A stretch of DNA of 64,000 nt from Micromussa lordhowensis (lineage: Eukaryota; Cnidaria; Anthozoa; Scleractinia; Lobophylliidae), in assembly GCA_964020085.1 (NCBI GenBank), contig OZ026601.1, positions 14,008,118 to 14,072,117 on the forward strand. The letters run 5' to 3'. Shown here one piece after another: positions 1 through 11,181 of this stretch. Below the pieces are notes generated by a model. That model was given only the letters and a program-made list of their open reading frames with translations, did no database searches and was not told where the DNA came from. Numbering within the stretch: the stretch's first letter is position 1; every line of letters begins with the position of its first letter. A program made the position numbers and the translations under genes.

Positions 1-1264
1 GTAATAATTGCTCGAACGGTCTGCGAATCGTCTCGAAGGTATCCGGTCAAGAGTTATTCGCTTCATACAGAAGTTACTTTTCGATAAACATTTGTTTTCA
101 CCCATGTGAAAACCTTTCATCGAGTATTCACGGCCGTAAATTGACCGTGACCGCATCACATCACGATTAATTTATGACTACAAGATATTTTGTACCACAC
201 TGTTTTGATGTTCACTGAAACGCCCGTCCATTAAACTGATGAAACTGCTTGTTAGATGTTTGAATGCTCCTTGCTATACACTTAGCATTCAAGCGCCTAG
301 CGACTTGCGTTTGTGACATTCTGAAAGCTCATCCGCAGTCACGCTGTTACTTCACGCTGATTGGATGATGGTAAGGAATGCATCCAATCAACATGGAAAA
401 AACAGCGTGACTGTTGCTCTTAGCACACGAAATCCGTGGATGCTGGTCGCTTCGAAAGCTGTATTTCTGGGAAATTATTTGGCGGTTAGCACTTGGATTT
501 TAAATGGATCTTCGATTGAATGTCACGAGAAGAAGCATCAACCTTTCAGTTTATCTGGTGTTCGATTTGGAAGCCGGGCGATTCATCTGCGTGAAAATCT
601 GCTTGGCGCTGGGCGGTCGAAAATGAGCCTTCCAGTTCCACCCTTCACTCCTTACAACATGCAGTAAGAGTCAAAGCAAAACCCACCAAATCGCTCAAAT
701 TCACCATTTTGTAACGAGCAAACAGTTTAAGTGGAAAACAAAATTTAAAATACTTGGGACAGCTTGAGAATTAGTTTAGACAAAACATACGCAGAATTAC
801 GCAGCACGCAAATGACGAGTGTCGTGAATCTCGCATGTAAACAAGAAATAAACTATTCGCATTTACATTCGCAAATGTCCAAAATTTTCGCTGCTAAACT
901 TGGGAGAAGTTTCACATGCGTTATATCTTTTGATCTTTCCACAACTAGAAATAAATAAGTACCTAACGATGCGGTAAAATAACATTTCTGAAAAAAAAAG
1001 CGAGAGAGTTATTTATGGGAGATGACATCGTAAGGTTATTGCATGCGTGACAATAGGTAACTTATGCGAATGTTATCTCGTTTCTGACGCAAAAAAGCAG
1101 TTTCTCTTGTCAGTCTGCATTTTAAGCTCAGTCTGCATTTTGTACCCAGTCTGCAGTCTGCAGTCTGCATTTTGTACTGACCGATTTTGATATCTTATAT
1201 GACGAGAATAGATGTTGAAACCTTTCGAACGCTGTTTCAAGTCTTCAAACGAATATTTTTTATT
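1..1264. other. No supported gene
   Basis: I see no convincing gene here. A 100-codon open frame at 365-667 (+) has no recognisable domain, no repeated family pattern and no clear splice context, so it is left unannotated as coding. The stretch is AT-rich with scattered GAACGG-type words resembling the minisatellite downstream. Confidence 0.5.
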
Positions 1265-1396
1265 TGGCAAACGGCTGCAATAACTGTTCGAACGGATGCA
1301 AGAACCGTTCGAACGGATGCGAGAACCGTTCGAATGGATGTCAGAATCGTTCGAACGGATGGGCAAACTGTTCGAACGACTTGTCGAACGCTTTGA
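1265..1396. repeat. 21-bp minisatellite, GTTCGAACGGATG core
   Basis: Units start at about 1286, 1307, 1328, 1349 and 1370, each 21 bp and each opening with GTTCGAA followed by C/T-GG. The TTCGAA core is palindromic, so both strands look alike. Degenerate partial units continue to about 1470. Open frames across it on both strands are by-products of a period divisible by three. Confidence 0.9.
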
Positions 1397-2798
1397 ATGG
1401 ATTTTTTTAGGCGTTCGAACGGATAACAAACGGATAATAAACGGTTAACCTCTTGGAACGGATAACCGTTAGTGTCCGTTTTGCCTTTCACGGTCACATA
1501 TAGCATTGCCCGAGTTACACTTAGGTTGTTTATTCTTTGCATAAACTTGAACACAATAATTATCCTACGAGTAAACTGCAGTCAACTGCTTGTATCGTAT
1601 ATCTAAGCGGGGATACACAATTATCACCTGACACAGGTTGCTATTTCTTTGCCTTTCTAGTTAAATGCCACAATCAACTCTGGTTGCGTGAACGAAACAG
1701 TCGCAGACGAAACCGAGCTCTCAAGCAACAATGAAGACCTTGCCATTATCAACATGTATACGTTGAATACACTTTGCGAAGAGCATCAACCAGAGACAAG
1801 CTTCCTGCGTCCAGTACAGCACAGAACGTTGGCGAAGAGCTTATAGGCACCTGCGTGACCCCCACCAAGATAATGCTCGTCCAGCAGACACTGGGAAAAG
1901 AAAATGAATGGCACTTGTGTGCACTTAAATTTCTTCCATAGTTTTTCAGTTAGGAAGAACTTGCGACAAGCAACATGGACGGTTCCCATGAAAAAAATGT
2001 CTGGACAACAACAAGCTAACCACAAGTCTTAGTGTTTGGCAAGTTTCCAGTTAGTTCCAGTGAGGAAAAGGATAAAGTGTGGAGAATAATCGAGGGGAAA
2101 ATAAATTCTAAATGCTGCGCTTTGCCAAAAATGCTTTAGCCAAAGACAATGTATGTGAACGTTCATTGTAATTTTATTGACTTCAGGAACTTTTGATGCT
2201 TAGGAAACCTCCATCGTTTACACTGTATTTTGTATTTCTACGGCTTTAGTTAGTAAAAATAAATACATGTAGTTCATTACACAAAGCCAAGTGAAGTTCT
2301 TTTGTGGTGAATTAGGAGATATGAGCAGAAAATAGGGCAACGCGTTCGGGGAAAGATTCATTGTATGCCTTAGGTAAATAGCACAAACTGAGTCATTTTA
2401 TTCGGGTGGACCTTCTGAATTGCACCAATATGTTGTTCATTGAGTATTTTACAATTGCGATTAACTGCACTCACACATAGCCCACAGACCGTACTTTTGA
2501 TAATTTCCCCTTCTAAAAACTGACAACTGGTGAATGTTAAAAGAAAAACAGAAACATGTTCAAAATCTCATTCACTGTCTCATTTTGGTGGGGAAAATGA
2601 ACTTGCGCTTCGCACTGGCTTTGTTTATGTTTACAAAATTCCAATGTCACTGTCCCCTTCGTGATCTAAGTCCAGGAGCTGCATCATCGGATATAGCCGG
2701 TTCAAACTTCCAAATTTCCATGGCTGTTTTAGACAATGTTGTACCATACTCGTGGTTTAGTTAGGCCCGGTTAATTGCCTGTAATTGGCTAATAAGGA
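1397..2798. other. No supported gene
   Basis: AT-rich DNA with short open frames only (for example 1786-2025 minus and 2534-2764 plus), none with recognisable domains. Nothing else noted. Confidence 0.5.
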
Positions 2799-5001
2799 TA
2801 TGTGACCCTTCACGCGAAAAGGGGGCTTAAGAGTTAAAGCGTGAATCGTGAAATTTATTTCATGGTCTCGGTGCGTGAAACTATGATTTCACGCCGTGAA
2901 TTCAAAATTTCTCGCCGTGTTCACCCTGCTTTGAATTTATTTCTCTCCTAGCGTGAAAATGGGAGGACTGTGAAATCAAATCATGCCGTGAAAACAAAGG
3001 AGTGAAGTTATTACTTCAGGCCCAAAGCTATTTCACGCCGTGAAATTGATGCGAGGAAAATGACCGCCACGCTGCAAAATTTGCCGTGAAACGCACGCTA
3101 TACATCTGTCACGTATGTTATATTTGCATTCAGTGTGTGTTGCATAAAAATATATAAAAAATACATTAAAAGTTATCAAAATAGTCTGTAAGCAAGACTT
3201 CCAAAATACTTGCGGCTTCGCTGCTTTCACACATATCGTGTCTGCGAGCGAGCTCAATACTATCTCACAGGCTTAATTTTTATCAGCTGTTCATAGATAC
3301 TTCGCTGGATTCCAGAGACTTTTCATGCGCGTTTTGCGGTTTCGGTTAAGTCTTTAGTCAGCTTTATTTAAATCAGGGCTCGAAATATAAACTACGGACA
3401 ATGTCCGGATTCATTGGGGATTTGACCTGTTCAACTTTCGTCTTGCCGGTCATGTCGACCAGTTGAATTCAATCGTATTGAAAATTAAATAAATTAAAGT
3501 CTCCTACTGTTCAGCTGTTTCAGTTATTTTAAAAATAATTTAAACTATTTAGCGAGTCGTTGTGTATTGTGGCACTTTGATCTGAAATCCTGAGTGAAAT
3601 GCAACTATAGAGCCGTTGTTTACAACTTGGCAAATTTATTCACGTGCGCGCCGAGTGATGCTTACGTAAACATGTATCTGGAATTCGCATGTTGACACCA
3701 TGATGCATGAATGAAACGAAGCCAGAATGCAGAATTATTACCGATCGGTTCCACAACAACACAAGCCATAAAAACTTGAATCCTCTTTCTTTTTGTGCGT
3801 GAAAAGAAAGCAATCAAAATAAATTATGTACAACAAGTCTGGGTGTATCGGATTTCAGTTCAAAAAGATTATTACACTCACCGTATTATAAAGAATCTTA
3901 ACCATATTGTAGAGTTTACACGAGTTCATAAGAGTTCGGAGGTACAGTTTTGAAAAAGAAATTTTTTCTGTCAGTTCTTCTTTGCAAATCCAACGTGTAA
4001 AACGAATGCTATTTCAAAAAATAGGTTCATACCGCTAAAGTTGTAATTAAATTGCTATCAAGGAACTGTTGTAAACAAAACTTGGTTTGACCTTTGGCCA
4101 TCAATAGGTTATTTTCAAACGATATCGTAACAAAGTATTTTTGAATACAGTTGACTATTCGCACCGTGAAAGTAAAACTGTCCCCATAATATATTTAATA
4201 GACAAAATAAAACATATGTCTCGGCGGCAACTAATAATAATTCGCAAAATTTCACAACGTAAGAACACGTATAACACCGGGAGAAAAATTTATACAAACA
4301 GCTATAACTCAGCTCGAAAGAAATTGTCACATTCGTCGACAATTTTAATATCCTGGTCTTTAGGAAAGTTTATAATTTATAGAGGAAGGTTTTATGTGAG
4401 ATAATGGCTTGGGGAACTTGATAATTACGTCAATTAACCCAGGCGTCAATAACCAAGCCAGCTCCGAGAAATGAAAACATTTGCCGTCCATTCCAGCGCG
4501 AAAGAAAAACATTAATTCTCCAACACTCAATAAATTAGGGCGCACACGCACATGACAAAGCGCGAAGCGAACCTACGATTGACAGAGAACACAAGGAGAA
4601 GAAGCATGAGACCAATGTGATGAAATTGATCTAGCAAATAATTAATCACTTTGATCATGATCAAAACAATACAATGATGAACGATGAATAATTTTTGTGC
4701 CCCATTTTGGACTCGTTTTTTAATAACATTGTTACGTTACACTTATTTCTCGGCGTGAACTTTTCACGGCGTGAAATTTTCACGGTGTGAACTTTTCACA
4801 GCGTGGAGTTTTCACTCCACGACTTATTCATGGCGTGATTGATTTCACAGTGACATGAGCTACTTTCACGCCGTGTTCTCGCCACTTGAAAGGAATTTCA
4901 CGGAAATTCTGATCATTTTAATCCATTTCATGGCTGTGATGGTGAAATTAGCCTAATCGTGAAATTTTTATAAGCCTCCTTTTCGCGTGAAGGGTCACAT
5001 A
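2799..5001. mobile_element. 2.2-kb non-autonomous DNA transposon, TA target duplication
   Basis: Terminal inverted repeats at 2801-2829 and 4971-4999 match at 28 of 29 positions; both begin TGTGACCCTTCACGCGAAAA. TA dinucleotides flank at 2799-2800 and 5000-5001. Subterminal zones 2835-3090 and 4745-4960 are packed with a near-palindromic word, TTCACGGCGTGAA, and variants. No transposase is visible in the interior, so this is a MITE-like element. A TA duplication fits Tc1/mariner-type transposases, but the family is inferred. Confidence 0.82.
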
Positions 5002-5095
5002 TCATCCCACTGTCCAAATTTGGTAAGAATCGGATGTAACGCCTATTTTCCGTCATGCTTCAAGTTGTTATGGGTCACGTTTGACCCCACATTAC

Positions 5096-6238
5096 GGGGA
5101 CTTCGGCTTCAGGCTACGAAAGGGTGCATTCTACTTGTCCATTGGTATGATTGGTACCAATGGAATAACCATCATTCCGTTGGTATTCCAACCTAAAAAA
5201 AAATGTTTCATTCAGCTGCATTGTTTTAAAGTGCTTTTTCTTATAATAAACCGCAGAACATATTTTCGTGAATGACTGAATTAAAGCTCGCAAATTTCCT
5301 CAAATCCTAAGCCAAAATTATACTTGAAATTGAGTGACATTCAACAAAGGTCTATTGTTTTAAGAAGGAATGAACTATGAAGCGTTATTATAGGGTCAAA
5401 ATTAAAATACAAATTATGTTATGGTGTTTAGCATTTTATTCGGCCACATTGTTGAATTATGCTCGCCTCACCTCACCTATCCTCTTCGCGCTCTGTTGCG
5501 CATAAGGCCGCAGTACTCTTCCTCCACTTGTCCGTATCCTTAGCCAGGGCTCTCACTTCCTCCCAAGACTTCCAGCCTCCCATTGTCCTCTCTTTCTCCA
5601 CGGTGCGGCGCCACGTGGTTTTGGGGTGGCCGACTTTCCTTGACGGTTGTCCAGTACTCACAAACAGACTCCAGTGGAATATCATTCATTCCAATGGTAT
5701 TCCATTGGTGAAATGCATATCATTACAGGGACTTAAAATATTTTATACAGCTTCAGGCTGCGAGGGGTGCATTCTACTTGTCCATTGGTACGATTGGTAC
5801 CAATGGAATATCATTCATTCCAATGGTATTCCATTGGTGAAATACATATCATTACGGAACTTAGAATATTTCCTTCAGCTTCAGGCTGTGAGGGGGTGCA
5901 TTCTACTTGTCCATTAGTACGATTGGTACGACTGGTACCAATGTAATTTAATTCATTCCAATGGTATTCCATTGGTGACAGGCATATCATTACGGGGACT
6001 TAGAATATTTTCTTCGGCTTCAGGTTGTGATGGGGTGCATTGTACTTGTCCATTGGTACGATTGGTACCAATGGAATATCATTCATTCCAATGGTATTCC
6101 ATTGGTGAAATGCATATCATTACTGGGACTTAGAATATTTTCTTCGGCTTTAGGCTGTGAGGGGGTGCATTCTACTTGTCATTGGTATGATTGGTGCGAT
6201 TGGTACCAATGTAATATCATTCATTCCATTGGTATTCT
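5096..6238. repeat. ~130-bp satellite array, left part
   Basis: Copies of a ~130-bp monomer begin their CCAATGGTAT core at about 5691, 5820, 5958 and 6088, with a degenerate first copy at 5096-5195. Each monomer carries two adjacent dyads: CCAATGGTATTCCATTGG and a second built on CCATTGGTAC/GGTACCAATGG. One copy has an extra 9-bp GATTGGTAC-like unit. The array is interrupted by a LINE fragment near 5457-5690 and continues at 11305 beyond the inserted retroelement. Confidence 0.9.
5473..5690 (-). pseudogene. RTE-like LINE reverse transcriptase, C-terminal tail
   Basis: The minus-strand frame reads a basic C-terminal segment with TTWRRTVEKER, then GWKSWEEVRALAKD, then ALCATEREEDR before the stop. 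This Trp-Arg-Arg plus REEDR ending is typical of the far C-terminus of RTE-type non-LTR retrotransposon proteins. Only about 70 residues remain; the polymerase and endonuclease are missing, consistent with 5' truncation on insertion. It lies inside the satellite array, and the DNA between 5196 and 5456 may be its 3' untranslated part. Family-level assignment is from pattern recognition; the RTE clade label is less certain than the LINE label. Confidence 0.65.
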
Positions 6239-6427
6239 AATGTGGCTAAATGTAATTTAGGCTAAGTTAAACGCGAAACAATGCTGGCCAGCGGTCGCTC
6301 CCGGGGCTTTGGTGTGGGGTGGCCTGGGGCTCTGCGTGGGGGGTCCGAGCGTGGTTTACAGTTTGGCTTCGGATGTCAAGTCATTCTGCATTTGCTTTCG
6401 CTACAGGATAGTTCGCTGAGTTTATTC
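6239..6427 (+). repeat. Split direct repeat A1
   Basis: About 189 bp starting AATGTGGCTAAATG and running to TGAGTTTATTC. It matches A2 (10913-11101) almost throughout, with a few substitutions such as GTGTGG versus GTGCGG. It forms the left terminus and probably holds the promoter, since ORF1 starts 24 bp beyond it. Confidence 0.9.
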
Positions 6428-6450
6428 GCTCGTTCATTCGCTCGCTTTAC

Positions 6451-7752
6451 TTGCCTTTGGAGGTGACTTGCCTTTCTGTGATGGGCTCACGTGCAACGAA
6501 CAACAGCCTGCAAACGGCTCCGCTGATGTCTGCACCATCAACAGGCGACGATGTTGTTGCAAACGTTCCTTCGACGTTGCGGTCTGGTGGATCGCTCGAG
6601 GGCTTGCCTGCCCTGGATGGTAGTGGAGACGCTGGAATTTCTCCGGCTCTCGTTTCGTTGATCACCCAAACAGTTCAGGCTGCTTTGGCTGCTGAACGGG
6701 CTAACAATTCTCCCTCATCGCTGGCCTCTACACTGCCGATTCCAAGTGTTTCTAACCCATCGGTTCCTTCGACCATGACTAGCGCTGGTTTAGGGGGCGT
6801 TCCTCCTTTGCTGTCCAGCTCAACGCACGCCCTTTTGACCGCTGGTGCTGGAGTTTCCGGGCCGTCGCTTCCAGGTAGGCCTATTCATTCTATGTTGCCT
6901 GTTGTGCCTTCCTTTGTTTCCATGTTTGCGAATCCGTCGATGTCCGCTTTCAGCTCGGCGAGCGCGTACAGTTTGCCGACCGGTCCGACTCGCGATGTCG
7001 CAGATTGTCCTGCTGTGCCTGCTTCGCCCGTCGTGGATCAACCTTTCGTTGTTGGCCCCGGGTTTTCGCCTGTACCGGCCAAGCTTGTTGCTCAAATCAT
7101 GGCCAGCAAGTACGTCGATTTGAGCGAACTGTTGGCGGTTAATCTGGTGCAGAAGGATCCCGAACCGCAGTTGTTATTGGACGGCCGTCTCATGCTGACT
7201 TCTCAGCTCAAGAAGCTGCGTTGTCGTATCGAAGATATTGCCTCGTGGATGGAGGCCTTCGCAATTTTCTTGCTGATTCTGGTCTCCAGTTTCCCCCATC
7301 GCTGGAAAGATCTCATGCAGTATCAGCTGTTGATCCTGCAGACTTATCGCCATTTTTCTGGTAGAGTTTGGCTCGCCTACGACCAGGCGTTCCGTGAGCA
7401 CGCTGCCGCTACTTGTCTCACAGATTGGTCATCCATGAATGTTCAGCTATTCAACTTTCATGCAGCTGGCTCGTCGGTGCGTAGTTCTTCGCTGACCACC
7501 TCAAGTGAGTCGCCGGAGCCCCCTGGTCCGTCGTCCTCAACCATCCTTTGCAAATCATGGAACAAGGGGCGTTGCACTGCCCCATTCGCGTTTTGCCGTT
7601 ACGCACATCGGTGCAGCGTTTGCTCAGGTGCTCATCGGGCTTCGTCATGCCCTAACCAATCTTCCAAAGACGGCGGGGACCGTACGAAACGCCGCAGTCG
7701 TTCCCCAAGCGCCTCTGGGTCAGGGTCTCAAGCTAAGACTCGCCGCAGTTGA
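6451..7752 (+). CDS. Ngaro-like ORF1 (gag-like, zinc-finger protein)
   Basis: A 433-residue frame, intact. The first ~200 residues are Ser/Pro/Ala-rich and low complexity; residues ~205-345 look globular and helical. Near the C-terminus, residues 367-400 hold CKSWNKGRC then FCRYAH, a CCCH-type knuckle, followed at once by CSVC...H...C, a second Cys/His cluster; the tail is basic (KRRSRS). This order is what gag-like ORF1 proteins of DIRS/Ngaro elements show, and suggests nucleic-acid binding in a ribonucleoprotein particle. The start at 6451 is a CTTTGGAGGTGACTTGCC context; an ATG at 6481 (MGSRATNN) is the more likely true start. It lies just after A1 and ~0.5 kb before ORF2. Confidence 0.72.
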   Translation: MPLEVTCLSVMGSRATNNSLQTAPLMSAPSTGDDVVANVPSTLRSGGSLEGLPALDGSGDAGISPALVSLITQTVQAALAAERANNSPSSLASTLPIPSVSNPSVPSTMTSAGLGGVPPLLSSSTHALLTAGAGVSGPSLPGRPIHSMLPVVPSFVSMFANPSMSAFSSASAYSLPTGPTRDVADCPAVPASPVVDQPFVVGPGFSPVPAKLVAQIMASKYVDLSELLAVNLVQKDPEPQLLLDGRLMLTSQLKKLRCRIEDIASWMEAFAIFLLILVSSFPHRWKDLMQYQLLILQTYRHFSGRVWLAYDQAFREHAAATCLTDWSSMNVQLFNFHAAGSSVRSSSLTTSSESPEPPGPSSSTILCKSWNKGRCTAPFAFCRYAHRCSVCSGAHRASSCPNQSSKDGGDRTKRRSRSPSASGSGSQAKTRRS

Positions 7753-8239
7753 CTGGCCCTCATGGCTTCCGAGACGTTCTCGGTGACGTTGCTTTCTCGT
7801 TGCTTTTCGCTCACTAGTTAGGTGACCATTGACTCGTTGTTTATTTACATGTACTGTCTAATTTCATTGTTGACTCGAAGCGCGGCATATCTGCCCCCGT
7901 TTTGTTTTACTTATTTATTTATTTAATTTTTCTGTGTGTGTTTCTCGTTTTTTCTCTTTCAGTCGGTTGTTTACGTTGCAATATTTCGTCACCATTTACA
8001 GTTTGTTGTGTTAGGTCGTTGCCTTTTGATCTAGGTCTTGATTTTTTTTTTTTGTATCTAGCATTTACACTAGGCATATTTTGGTAGAGTATGTAGCCTC
8101 GCTTAGGCTTTAGGTTGTGCTTTGTATTAAAATTGGGTGTTTATCGTCCACTGTCAAGCGTTTTCTCCCTTATGATCTTGCTATTCTCAGGGTGTCCCAC
8201 CTTTAAACCGTGTCTGTGGTTTCCCTGTTGAATCTCTAG
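7753..8239 (+). other. Spacer between Ngaro ORF1 and ORF2
   Basis: T-rich, no coding frame recognised, with several poly-T tracts (for example near 8042). In related elements the ORFs lie closer together, so the 5' part of ORF2 may have decayed here: one frame just before 8260 resembles upstream RT sequence but contains stops. Confidence 0.5.
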
Positions 8240-9798
8240 CAGTTTACCCTGGACTTGGCTGAGCACCCCGATCGGCAAGCAGTGCATTATGTTCTTGAAG
8301 GCCTTGAGCACTGTTTTCGTCTCGGCTTCCAACCTGCTCTGCCGCCAAGAGGAATAAACCTTCAGCCTTCCAGAACCCCCATATCATTGACGAATATCTG
8401 GCCAATGAGGTGGCTCGATCTCGGGTCGCAGGCCCTTTCACTTCGATCCCCCTGCCTAACCTACATGTGAGCAGTTTTGGGGTTATCCCCAAAAAAGGTC
8501 AACCTGCGAAGTGGCGCCTTATTGTGGATTTATCATCCCCCCAGGGGTCTAGTGTCAATGATGGTATCGATCCCGATGAGTTTTCTATGCATTACATTAA
8601 ACTCGACCAGATTATCAGCATGGTTCTAAAACATGGGCCTGGGGCCTTAATGGCGAAGTTTGATGTCGAGGCTGCTTACCGCAACATTGCAGTGCACCCG
8701 GATGATCGGTATCTTCTGGGGATGAAGTGGCGTGGCCTCTTCTTTGTTGACTTAGCCCTCCCCTTTGGTCTCCGCTCCGCCCCTTATATTTTTAATTCAG
8801 TGGCTGATATGGTGGAATGGATAATTCTCAATAGGTATAATGTTGCAGACCTGATGCATTACCTCGACGATTTCCTTACGGCGGGTCCGGCTGGCTCAAA
8901 TCAGTGTGCCCAAAACTTACAGGCCTCGCTAGCTGTCTGCCGGTCTCTTGGCCTTCCTCTTCATCCTGGTAAATGCATTGGCCCTCATACTCGCCTGGTA
9001 GTTTTAGGCATTGAGTTAGACTGTATTGAACAGTCCGCCCATCTCCCAGCTGAAAAGCTTGCCAAGTTGCAGGAGTTGATTCACTCTTGGCGTTCCAGAC
9101 GGTGGTGTACAAGACATCAGCTGGAGTCGCTGATTAACCATCTCTACCATGCTGCCAAGGTAGTCTGGCCTGGGCGTACCTTTCTGCGGCGCATGATCGA
9201 TCTCCCCTGCTGTTTCCGCGCTCGTGATCACCCCATCCGCTTAAACTCGGAATTCCAACTGGACGTACAATGGTGGCATGAGTTTTTGGCTTCCTGGCAT
9301 GGTGTGAGCTTCTGGCTGTTTCCAGGCATGTCTGCCCCCACGGACGTGGAAGTCACTTCGGATGCAGCGGGCTCCCTGGGTTTTGGCGCTTACTTTAATA
9401 CTGAATGGTTCAGTGGTGCCTGGGCCCCGTCACAAGCAGATCAATCCATCGCCTATAAAGAACTTTTCCCTGTGGTGGTAGCCTCGCATGTTTGGGGTTC
9501 CCAGTGGTTTCGGCACCATGTCCTTGTCCGATCGGATAACGAGGCAGTGGTTCACATTTTACTCTCTAGAACGTCCAAGGTTCCCTGTATTATGCGTCTC
9601 CTCCGTCTTTTACTATCTGCAGCAGCCCGCTTTAATTTTACGTTCACCTCTCAACATATTCCTGGCATTTATAACAACATTGCTGATGCTCTTTCCCGCT
9701 TTCATTGGCAGGATTTCAGGCGTTTGGCTCCCTGGGCGCAGCCCTACCCTGTTCCAGTTCCTCATCAGCTTTGGGAGCTCTTGATCCCTCCTCCTTAG
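8240..9798 (+). pseudogene. Ngaro-like ORF2: reverse transcriptase-RNase H
   Basis: The main frame runs 8371-9798. Counting from the Met at 8410, RT motif A is KFDVEAAY (Asp85), motif C is HYLDDF (151-154, YLDD), and RNase H follows with SDAAG (Asp318), YKELF (Glu351), RSDNEAV (Asp376) and NNIADALSR (Asp426), so the catalytic residues are present. The upstream part of the same protein (HPDRQAVHYVLEGLEH) lies in another frame at 8240-8370, followed by QNPHIIDEYLANEVARSRV in the main frame; the switch near 8362-8371 is a one- or two-base indel. A stop at 8237 cuts the upstream frame. The 3' end overlaps the recombinase frame by ~94 bp. Confidence 0.85.
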
Positions 9799-10430
9799 AG
9801 GCGCAGTGCCACACCTTCCTGGTGCAAGGGTTGGCTCCATCTACGCGCAGCTCTTACCAGTCTGGCCAGAAGAAATTTTGGGCGGCATGCAATTTAGCCT
9901 ACTTCGGTTTTCTCCGTTCAGCAGAGTTCACTGTGCCTAATCTGGCAAGTTATGTGCCTGCCATCCACCTAGGAGTTGCGGATGTTGCGGTCGACTCTCA
10001 TTCGGCTCCCTCGTGCTTACGTCTTCGCATAAAGGCTTCAAAAACAGACCCTTTTCGCAAGGGCTGTTTTGTGCATATTGGCAAGGGGGAGTTTCCACTT
10101 TGCGCCATTTCTTCCCTGGTGGCATATTTGACCCTGAGGGGGGATGCCTCAGGCCCATTATTTCTGTTTCGGGATGGACGACCTTTATCCCGTGCCTTAC
10201 TGACATCATGGTTGCGTGGCATTTTTTTTGCAGCGGGGATCCAAGGCAATTTTTCCAGCCACAGCTTTAGGATTGGAGCCGCAACAGTAGCAGCCAGGAA
10301 TGGCATTCCGGACCATCAAATTCAAGCCTTGGGACGTTGGACAAGCTCGGCCTATTTGCTGTACATTCGTACTCCGGCGGAGTCGTTGTCTCGACTGTCC
10401 AAGCAACTTTCGCTCTCGGCTGCTCATTGA
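9705..10430 (+). CDS. Tyrosine recombinase, internally shortened
   Basis: A 241-residue frame overlapping the end of ORF2. Catalytic-domain residues of the tyrosine recombinase family are visible: Arg71 in GFLRSAEF, Lys113 in KASKTDP, His186-x-x-Arg189 in SHSFRIG, Arg211-Trp212 in LGRWTSS, and the presumed nucleophile Tyr220 in LLYIRTP. However, the N-terminal segment STRSSYQSGQKKF (46-58) runs straight into WAACNLAYFGFLRS, whereas family members have roughly 100 residues of core-binding domain between these motifs. That looks like an in-frame deletion of most of the DNA-clamping domain, so strand transfer is doubtful although the active site is complete. Start codon is uncertain because the N-terminus overlaps ORF2. 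Confidence 0.82.
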   Translation: MAGFQAFGSLGAALPCSSSSSALGALDPSSLEAQCHTFLVQGLAPSTRSSYQSGQKKFWAACNLAYFGFLRSAEFTVPNLASYVPAIHLGVADVAVDSHSAPSCLRLRIKASKTDPFRKGCFVHIGKGEFPLCAISSLVAYLTLRGDASGPLFLFRDGRPLSRALLTSWLRGIFFAAGIQGNFSSHSFRIGAATVAARNGIPDHQIQALGRWTSSAYLLYIRTPAESLSRLSKQLSLSAAH

Positions 10431-10791
10431 TGGTTTATTTCAGGTCCTTTGGGATCTGTCTTGGGTGCTCAGTTCTGCGTAGCAAATTTCGGAGCGTGTT
10501 GGGGCCGTGTGGTGCTTTCAAGGACTTGGCCTAGAGACAGTCAGCTCTGGAGAGTCTCCTTCGCGGGTTGGCGGCCGTTGGGTACACTCCTATTTGTTGT
10601 CAGCGACCGATCGACCCCATAGCCAGCCTTTAGCGTCCCTGAGTTGTGCCTTTGGCGTGGTATGTATCAAATTGATTTTTCTGTTTCGCTTTGTGGGATT
10701 AGGTGCTTGAAAGTTTTTTTTTGGAGGTTGGGCCCTCCTTCCACCCTGTTCGCAGGCCCTTCATTCTCCAAGCACCTTGGAGGGAAGGGTA
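10431..10791 (+). other. Ngaro 3' untranslated segment
   Basis: Between the recombinase stop and repeat B1. No coding signal recognised. Confidence 0.6.
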
Positions 10792-10912
10792 TGGTGGTTG
10801 CCGCTCACAGGGTTGTCATGGATACCCTTCACGTTCGGCTAGGAGTGGCTCGTGGCCCCACCTTCCTGTTTTCAGGCACCATTCCCCAAGCTTAGCTATT
10901 GTGATGAGTTTA
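10792..10912 (+). repeat. Split direct repeat B1
   Basis: About 121 bp, TGGTGGTTGCC to GATGAGTTTAA, matching B2 (11182-11304) with only a few substitutions. It abuts A2 directly; this B1-A2 junction is expected to mimic the fused ends of a circular intermediate. Confidence 0.9.
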
Positions 10913-11101
10913 AATGTGGCTAAATGTAATTTAGGCTAAGTTAAACGCGAAACAATGCTGGCCAGCGGTCGCTCCCGGGTCTTTGGTGCGGGGTGGCCTG
11001 GGGCTCTACCTGGGGGGTCCGAGCATTGTTTACAGTTCGGCTTCGGATGTCAAGTCATTCTGCATTTGCTTTCGCTACGGGATAGTTCGCTGAGTTTATT
11101 C
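10913..11101 (+). repeat. Split direct repeat A2
   Basis: Second copy of A1; starts AATGTGGCTAAATG immediately after B1 and ends TGAGTTTATTC. Confidence 0.9.
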
Positions 11102-11181
11102 CCGGCCTGCTCCTCCCTCTTGGCATGGTAAGTATTAGGTAAGTATCTTTGTTTCCACTGTTCTAACAGTGTAACGGTGCC

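Noticed and set aside
365..667. 100-codon plus-strand open frame
   Set aside because: No domain, no conserved family pattern, no splice context; length is within chance in this sequence.
1073..1554. Overlapping open frames on both strands with repeated Ser-Asn-Gly-Ser-like peptides
   Set aside because: They arise from the 21-bp minisatellite, whose period is a multiple of three; no independent coding evidence.
5096..6238. CRISPR-like array of repeats with palindromic cores
   Set aside because: The whole 130-bp unit is repeated, with no unique spacers, and the DNA is eukaryotic.
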